Assembly: GCF_001931685.1 (NCBI RefSeq)
Contig: NZ_MOOY01000005.1
Location: forward strand, 69,106-133,105
Direction of reading: 5' to 3'
DNA: 64,000 bases
From: Pararhizobium arenae
Lineage (GTDB): Bacteria > Pseudomonadota > Alphaproteobacteria > Rhizobiales > Rhizobiaceae
This document shows positions 60,070 through 64,000 of this stretch, piece after piece; the first letter of the stretch is position 1; the number at the start of each line of letters is the position of its first letter. Under the pieces are notes generated by a model, which searched no databases, was not told where the DNA came from, and was given only the letters and a program-made list of their open reading frames with translations. The translations under genes were made by a program, and so were the position numbers.

Positions 60070-61203
60070 ATGATGACTGCACGCATCTCCGACTTTCTGA
60101 ACACCCGACGTCCCGACGGCCCTTGCCTCGTGGTCGATCTCGATGTCGTCAGAGACAATTTCAAGGCGTTCCGTCATGCCATGCCGGACAGCGCGATCTT
60201 CTATGCCGTCAAGGCAAACCCGGCGCCGGAAATCCTGCGCCTTCTCGCCAGCATGGGTTCCAATTTTGATTGCGCGTCCGTCGCTGAAATCGAAATGGCG
60301 CTCGATTCCGGCGCGACCGCCCAACGCATCTCTTATGGCAACACCATCAAGAAGGAGCGCGATATTGCCCGCGCTCATGCGCTGGGCGTGTCCCTTTTCG
60401 CGGTCGATAGCCACGAGGAAGTCGAAAAGATTTCCCGCGCGGCTCCGGGAGCGCGCGTGTTCTGCCGTGTTCTGACTGATGGCGAAGGTGCCGAATGGCC
60501 GCTGTCGCGCAAGTTCGGCTGCGTTCCGCAGATGGCTGTCGACGTTCTCGTCTACGCCCATCAGCTCGGCCTCGTCTCCTATGGCGTCTCGTTCCACGTC
60601 GGTTCGCAGATGACCAAGCTCGACGCCTGGGATGCAGCCCTGTCGGATGCCAAGCGCGTTTTCGTCTCGCTTGCCAAGCAGGGCATCGAACTGAAGATGG
60701 TCAACATGGGCGGTGGTTTCCCGACCAAGTACCTGCGTGACGTTCCGTCTGCTGAGGCTTATGGCCAGGCGATCTACGGTGCGCTGCGCAAGCACTTCGG
60801 CAACAACCTGCCGGAAACCATCATCGAGCCGGGCCGCGGCATGGTCGGCAATGCAGGCGTGATCAAGTCGGAAGTTGTGCTGATCTCGCGCAAGTCGGAC
60901 AATGACAGCCATCGCTGGGTGTTCCTCGACATCGGCAAGTTCGGCGGTCTCGCCGAAACCATGGACGAAGCGATCCGTTACCCGATCCGCACCGCCCATG
61001 ACGCTGACGAAATGGAAGCCTGCGTCTTGGCCGGCCCGACCTGCGATTCGGCCGACGTCATGTATGAGAAGAACATGTACCCGCTGCCGCTCTCGCTTTC
61101 GATCGGCGACGAAGTGCTGATTGAGGGCACAGGCGCCTACACGACGACCTACTCGGCCGTCGCCTTCAACGGTTTCGAACCGCTGAAGTCCTACGTGATC
61201 TGA
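60070..61203 (+). CDS. odc: Ornithine/lysine decarboxylase, PLP alanine-racemase fold
   Basis: 377 residues from ATG 60070 (a second ATG follows directly). Fold-III group IV decarboxylase: PLP-binding Lys48 in FYAVKANPAPE, GGGFPTKY glycine loop, EPGRGMVG and the substrate cysteine in GPTCDSADV. In rhizobia such enzymes start putrescine synthesis from ornithine, some also accept lysine. Upstream in-frame codons fall inside the leader RNA and are not part of the protein. Followed by a terminator, then a GNAT acetyltransferase. Confidence 0.93.
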   Translation: MMTARISDFLNTRRPDGPCLVVDLDVVRDNFKAFRHAMPDSAIFYAVKANPAPEILRLLASMGSNFDCASVAEIEMALDSGATAQRISYGNTIKKERDIARAHALGVSLFAVDSHEEVEKISRAAPGARVFCRVLTDGEGAEWPLSRKFGCVPQMAVDVLVYAHQLGLVSYGVSFHVGSQMTKLDAWDAALSDAKRVFVSLAKQGIELKMVNMGGGFPTKYLRDVPSAEAYGQAIYGALRKHFGNNLPETIIEPGRGMVGNAGVIKSEVVLISRKSDNDSHRWVFLDIGKFGGLAETMDEAIRYPIRTAHDADEMEACVLAGPTCDSADVMYEKNMYPLPLSLSIGDEVLIEGTGAYTTTYSAVAFNGFEPLKSYVI

Positions 61204-61208
61204 TCCTT

Positions 61209-61241
61209 TGCGGCTCCCGCGCCCTTGAGGCGGGCGCCGCA
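61209..61241 (+). terminator. Terminator after odc
   Basis: Stem TGCGGC-CCCGC with GCGGG-GCCGCA, interrupted by one mismatch, then a tract containing TTTTCTTT about ten bases on. Confidence 0.6.
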
Positions 61242-61297
61242 CCTTCACAATTTTCTTTCGATGCCGTCTGAAACGGTTTTGAGCTTCGGAGGCCAAG

Positions 61298-61888
61298 ATG
61301 GCCGCTGTTCTTGATTCTGTCCGCGCGTTTTTCGCGCACAACACTTTCACCGTCGACCAGGAAAACCCGGGCGATGTCGTCGCGCGTGAAAACTTGCTCG
61401 ATCGCGCCATGGGTCCGAACCGCCGTCGCAAGTCGTCGGAAGCGCTGCGTCGTGGCCGCGTTCCTGCCGAGGGCTTAGCATTGGTTGCCCGCGATGCGGA
61501 TGGTCATGTGATCGGCACGGTGCGTCTTTGGAACGTCGAGGCCGGCGTCGATCGCGACGGCAGTGCCGTTCCGGCGGTGCTGCTTGGCCCGCTGGCTGTC
61601 GACGGTGCCCAGGAAGGCAAGGGCATTGGCGGCGCGCTAATGCGGGCGGCGATTGCCGAAGCCAAGAAGCGTGGCCATGGCGCTATCCTGCTCGTCGGCG
61701 ATGCCCCGTATTATGAGCGCTTCGGCTTTTTCGCCGACAAGGCCCGCCATCTCGTGATGCCCGGCCCGTTCGAGCGCGACCGTTTCCTGGGTCTCGAGCT
61801 GAAGGCCGGTTGGCTGGAAGGCGCTGTCGGCCTCCTGACCCCGAGCGGCCGCAAACTGGCGCGCCCGTCGCTGCGCAAGGCCGCCTGA
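61298..61888 (+). CDS. GNAT-family N-acetyltransferase
   Basis: 196 residues. The acetyl-CoA loop is in GPLAVDGAQEGKGIGGALMRAAI (Q/RxxGxG/A motif about residues 103-115), and GDAPYYERFGF is the closing motif seen in the YhbS-like subgroup. It directly follows ornithine decarboxylase, and this pairing suggests polyamine or diamine acetylation, though that is inference from position. A terminator lies between the two genes but readthrough is possible. Confidence 0.85.
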   Translation: MAAVLDSVRAFFAHNTFTVDQENPGDVVARENLLDRAMGPNRRRKSSEALRRGRVPAEGLALVARDADGHVIGTVRLWNVEAGVDRDGSAVPAVLLGPLAVDGAQEGKGIGGALMRAAIAEAKKRGHGAILLVGDAPYYERFGFFADKARHLVMPGPFERDRFLGLELKAGWLEGAVGLLTPSGRKLARPSLRKAA

Positions 61889-61911
61889 TCGCGCGCAGTT
61901 CTTTTGGTGGT

Positions 61912-61934
61912 GCCCGGATAGATATTGGCCGGGC
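61912..61934 (+). terminator. Terminator after the GNAT gene
   Basis: Arms GCCCGG and CCGGGC with an eleven-base loop, 23 bases after the stop, followed by GCTTTCAATTT. Confidence 0.65.
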
Positions 61935-61998
61935 GCTTTCAATTTGGTGATCACACTTCCGGAAAACCGGTTCTTGCTTTTCCCTGATAAATTCCACG

Positions 61999-63915
61999 TC
62001 AGATCACCGGGTCGGCATCCGCAACGGGATCCGGCGTTGCCCGTGCTGATCGCCCGGTGGGTTCGATGTTGGCGCTGTAGCTGATCTGGAAAGCTTTCAA
62101 GGCCACGAAGGCATAGCAGCTGACGGCCACCATGTTGTGCCAAAAGGCCCGGCTTTCCAGGCTGTAAAGCGGATTGACGATCAGGCACAGAAACTCGATG
62201 AACATCACACCGAGAACGACCCTCAGATAAACCGCGCGGACGTGTTTCAACTCTGCCTTCGTGTCGATAATATCCGCGAGGATACAGATGGCGATGCCGA
62301 ACGCGACGGCGCTGAAGCCAAGAACGTAGCGAAAGAACAGGGTCTCCACGAGGTCGGACGGGCCGAGCTTGGCGAGCAGGGAGACCTCCCCGGCCTTGTA
62401 GTAATATCCGATATAGGAGATGACGAGCGGCATGAAGGCCGCGAGGCTGCTCCACCAGACGATGGCGAGGTAATTGGAAACCGGAATGCGGCGGAAGCGC
62501 GTGAAGGTCTCCCAGGTGCCTTCTTCCTGTTTCAGGGACCGGAGAAAGAGCGCAACCATGCTGGCCATAGCAAACATAAAGGCGATCGTCAGGGAGGTAT
62601 ACAGCGCCTCCTGAATAATCGTCGTCGCGTCGATCGTGCGGAATGCCTGCGCCCAGCCTATGACGGGGTCGGCGACCTTGAACAGATATTCGACCGTGTA
62701 GAGATAAAGGCAGAGCGGCGCGAGACATCCAACGAAGCCGACGATGATCGCGACAATGCCGGCATTGCTCCACGGATAAGCCACCTCGGCCTCGTCCATC
62801 AATCTCAAAAGCGCTGCGAGGACAGGATCCGGTCTGCGACCGCCGACCATGACGGGAGCAAGCGCGCCCTTGCGGATTTGGGCAGCGGTTTCCTTGTCAT
62901 TGCGCGCGAGAATGGCAAAGAGGGCCGAAAGCCGCTTGGCCGAGACGTCGCATTCCATGGCGACCGCCTTCCAGCGCTTCACCGTGTTTTCGAAGAGCTG
63001 CGCGGCTTTTATCTCCGGTTCCGTCGCTGGGTTCTCCGGCATTGCTTTGATAAGAGCATCCGCCTCGGCGATGATCTTTTCGATCATTTCCGGCGTGATG
63101 TCTTTCGAGGGATCGTCGATGCCAAACTTCGTCAATATCGCTTTGGTCGATGGAAGTCTCATCGTGGCAGTCGTCAGGGCGTCGATCTCGCTTGTCAGAA
63201 GTTCCGTCTTCGGCCGGAGGACAGAGATGATGTCCTTGTATTTGTCGAACTCTTCCGATGACCAGATACGCCCGCCGTCGATTGTCCACTGCGGGAAAAG
63301 TTTGGCGGCAGTGCAGCTTCGGGCCATCAGGCGCGCATCGTCATCCGCAAAACCAATGGTCAGCAAAAGGTTGTGAATGCGGCGGAAGGAGCGGAGTTCC
63401 GGCTTGTACTCGGGCGCACTGGAAACGAGTTGCTCGATCTCGCTACGCGACAGTCGCGTGACGCGATCGTAGAATTCGCCGGGAATGCTTGCGACACGCT
63501 GGGCCAGCCCCCGTAGCATCCTTTCGATCTCCGCCACGGCTGGCACCGAGGGAAGCAGGCCGACAACCAGAAGAGCGGCACCAAGCGGCCAGGCGGCCCC
63601 CTCGAAAGTCGCTCCGGTCGGATCGCTGGCGATCAAAAGAACAAGGGGCTTCGAGGTGCAGATGAAGAAATACAGGAACTCCAGGAAGACCGTATAGAAC
63701 ACATAGGACTTGTAGAAGATCGATTGGCCGACGATATCGCCCATCGTCAGCATCTTGGTGAAGTCGTACTCCTCGCCTTTGGGCGGCCGGGTGAATTCCT
63801 CGATACGTTTGCGGGAATAAAGGGCAATAACGACGGCACCCACCGCAAACGAGAGCGCGAACGAGCCCTGCTCACCCAGGAGGGTGGCGACTTTCTCCAG
63901 GTCGCCCTCGGCCAT
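61999..63915 (-). CDS. Large multi-span membrane protein, unknown
   Basis: 638 residues, not recognised. About three spans near the front (about 12-32, 68-92, 105-125), a soluble mostly helical region (about 125-395) with many charged residues and four conserved-looking cysteines scattered through it, then about six spans (about 400-620). The ATG at 63915 is only six bases after the stop of the preceding short gene, so the pair is cotranscribed. No ATPase, protease or transporter motif is visible. The C-terminal tail is acidic and Ala/Pro-rich. Could be a sensor, channel or part of a surface system; I will not assign a function. Confidence 0.75.
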   Translation of the reverse strand: MAEGDLEKVATLLGEQGSFALSFAVGAVVIALYSRKRIEEFTRPPKGEEYDFTKMLTMGDIVGQSIFYKSYVFYTVFLEFLYFFICTSKPLVLLIASDPTGATFEGAAWPLGAALLVVGLLPSVPAVAEIERMLRGLAQRVASIPGEFYDRVTRLSRSEIEQLVSSAPEYKPELRSFRRIHNLLLTIGFADDDARLMARSCTAAKLFPQWTIDGGRIWSSEEFDKYKDIISVLRPKTELLTSEIDALTTATMRLPSTKAILTKFGIDDPSKDITPEMIEKIIAEADALIKAMPENPATEPEIKAAQLFENTVKRWKAVAMECDVSAKRLSALFAILARNDKETAAQIRKGALAPVMVGGRRPDPVLAALLRLMDEAEVAYPWSNAGIVAIIVGFVGCLAPLCLYLYTVEYLFKVADPVIGWAQAFRTIDATTIIQEALYTSLTIAFMFAMASMVALFLRSLKQEEGTWETFTRFRRIPVSNYLAIVWWSSLAAFMPLVISYIGYYYKAGEVSLLAKLGPSDLVETLFFRYVLGFSAVAFGIAICILADIIDTKAELKHVRAVYLRVVLGVMFIEFLCLIVNPLYSLESRAFWHNMVAVSCYAFVALKAFQISYSANIEPTGRSARATPDPVADADPVI

Positions 63916-63921
63916 CCCGGT

Positions 63922-64000
63922 CTACTTGCAGACGCTGATGCGAGGATCGCATGGACTCTGCGCCGCCGCGGTTTCGGCCGACGCAAGCAGTATGGTCAAA
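63922..64000 (-). CDS. 3' end of a small exported protein, cut by window edge
   Basis: Only the last 26 codons are in the window; the frame continues beyond 64000. They read LTILLASAETAAAQ then SPCDPRISVCK and stop (TAG at 63922-63924). This looks like the end of a signal peptide with an AAAQ cleavage site and a very short mature peptide with two cysteines. Six bases separate its stop from the ATG of the 638-residue membrane protein, implying translational coupling and a shared role. No start codon is visible, so the full length is unknown. Confidence 0.55.
   Translation of the reverse strand, partial: LTILLASAETAAAQSPCDPRISVCK

Noticed and set aside
1..64000. CRISPR arrays, insertion sequences, prophage, tRNA and rRNA genes
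   Set aside because: No regularly spaced direct repeats, transposase or integrase genes, and no tRNA T-arm or rRNA motifs were seen on either strand.

Overview
The window looks like a chromosomal contig end from a member of the Rhizobiaceae (Rhizobium / Neorhizobium / Agrobacterium group). The evidence is family-level: an aerobic cob cluster with a reversed cobK, a fused phaAB Mrp antiporter operon, an emrR-emrAB locus next to gltX-lysS as in Sinorhizobium, a speF-type leader before an ornithine decarboxylase, RIME-like intergenic repeats and high GC. It is mostly ordinary core and accessory chromosome. I see no phage, insertion sequence, CRISPR array, tRNA or rRNA. The first ~18-30 bases are not genomic: they match the Illumina P5 oligo.

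Layout. 1-4.1 kb: cobI (cut)-cobJ-[cobK reversed]-cobL-cobM, cobalamin ring methylation. 4.1-10.1 kb: phaG-F-E-D-C-AB cation/proton antiporter on the minus strand. 10.6-12.5 kb: OmpR-type two-component pair. 12.7-18.2 kb: orphan NodT-type outer-membrane factor, a FlxA-like small protein and a CHASE-PAS-GGDEF-EAL protein. 18.3-20.9 kb: DNA-damage exonuclease and ATP-dependent ligase. 21-23.2 kb: nucleoside hydrolase and FAD amino-acid dehydrogenase. 23.4-25.2 kb: two unknown proteins, one with a tail of GHGE-type histidine repeats. 25.3-28.2 kb: gltX-lysS. 28.4-28.67 kb: a highly structured, terminator-ended region that I read as an unidentified plus-strand RNA. 28.7-33.9 kb: TerC, a GyrI-like protein and emrR-emrA-emrB. 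34-36.5 kb: metNIQ.

36.9-47.1 kb is a carbohydrate region: GH1 beta-glucosidase, an HD-GYP protein, then a minus-strand sugar operon (ABC ATPase, permease, binding protein, isomerase, Gfo/Idh/MocA dehydrogenase) with a divergent LacI regulator and twin operators. A second LacI-type palindrome is shared between the beta-glucosidase promoter and the isomerase. 47.1-48.6 kb: globin-coupled chemoreceptor. 49-52.8 kb: xylR-xylB-xylA with a clear palindrome before xylR. 53-59.3 kb: TrhO, a CYTH protein, KDPG aldolase, a DUF533 protein, a NicO/RcnA nickel-cobalt exporter with a DUF1007 partner, and a LysR regulator. 59.6-61.9 kb: long structured leader, ornithine decarboxylase and a GNAT acetyltransferase. 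62-64 kb: an unrecognised multi-membrane-span protein preceded by the end of a small exported cysteine-containing protein that runs off the window.

Best candidates for something undescribed: the RNA at about 28405-28666, the GHGE-repeat membrane protein at 23801-25234, and the 638-residue membrane protein with its small exported neighbour at the right edge.
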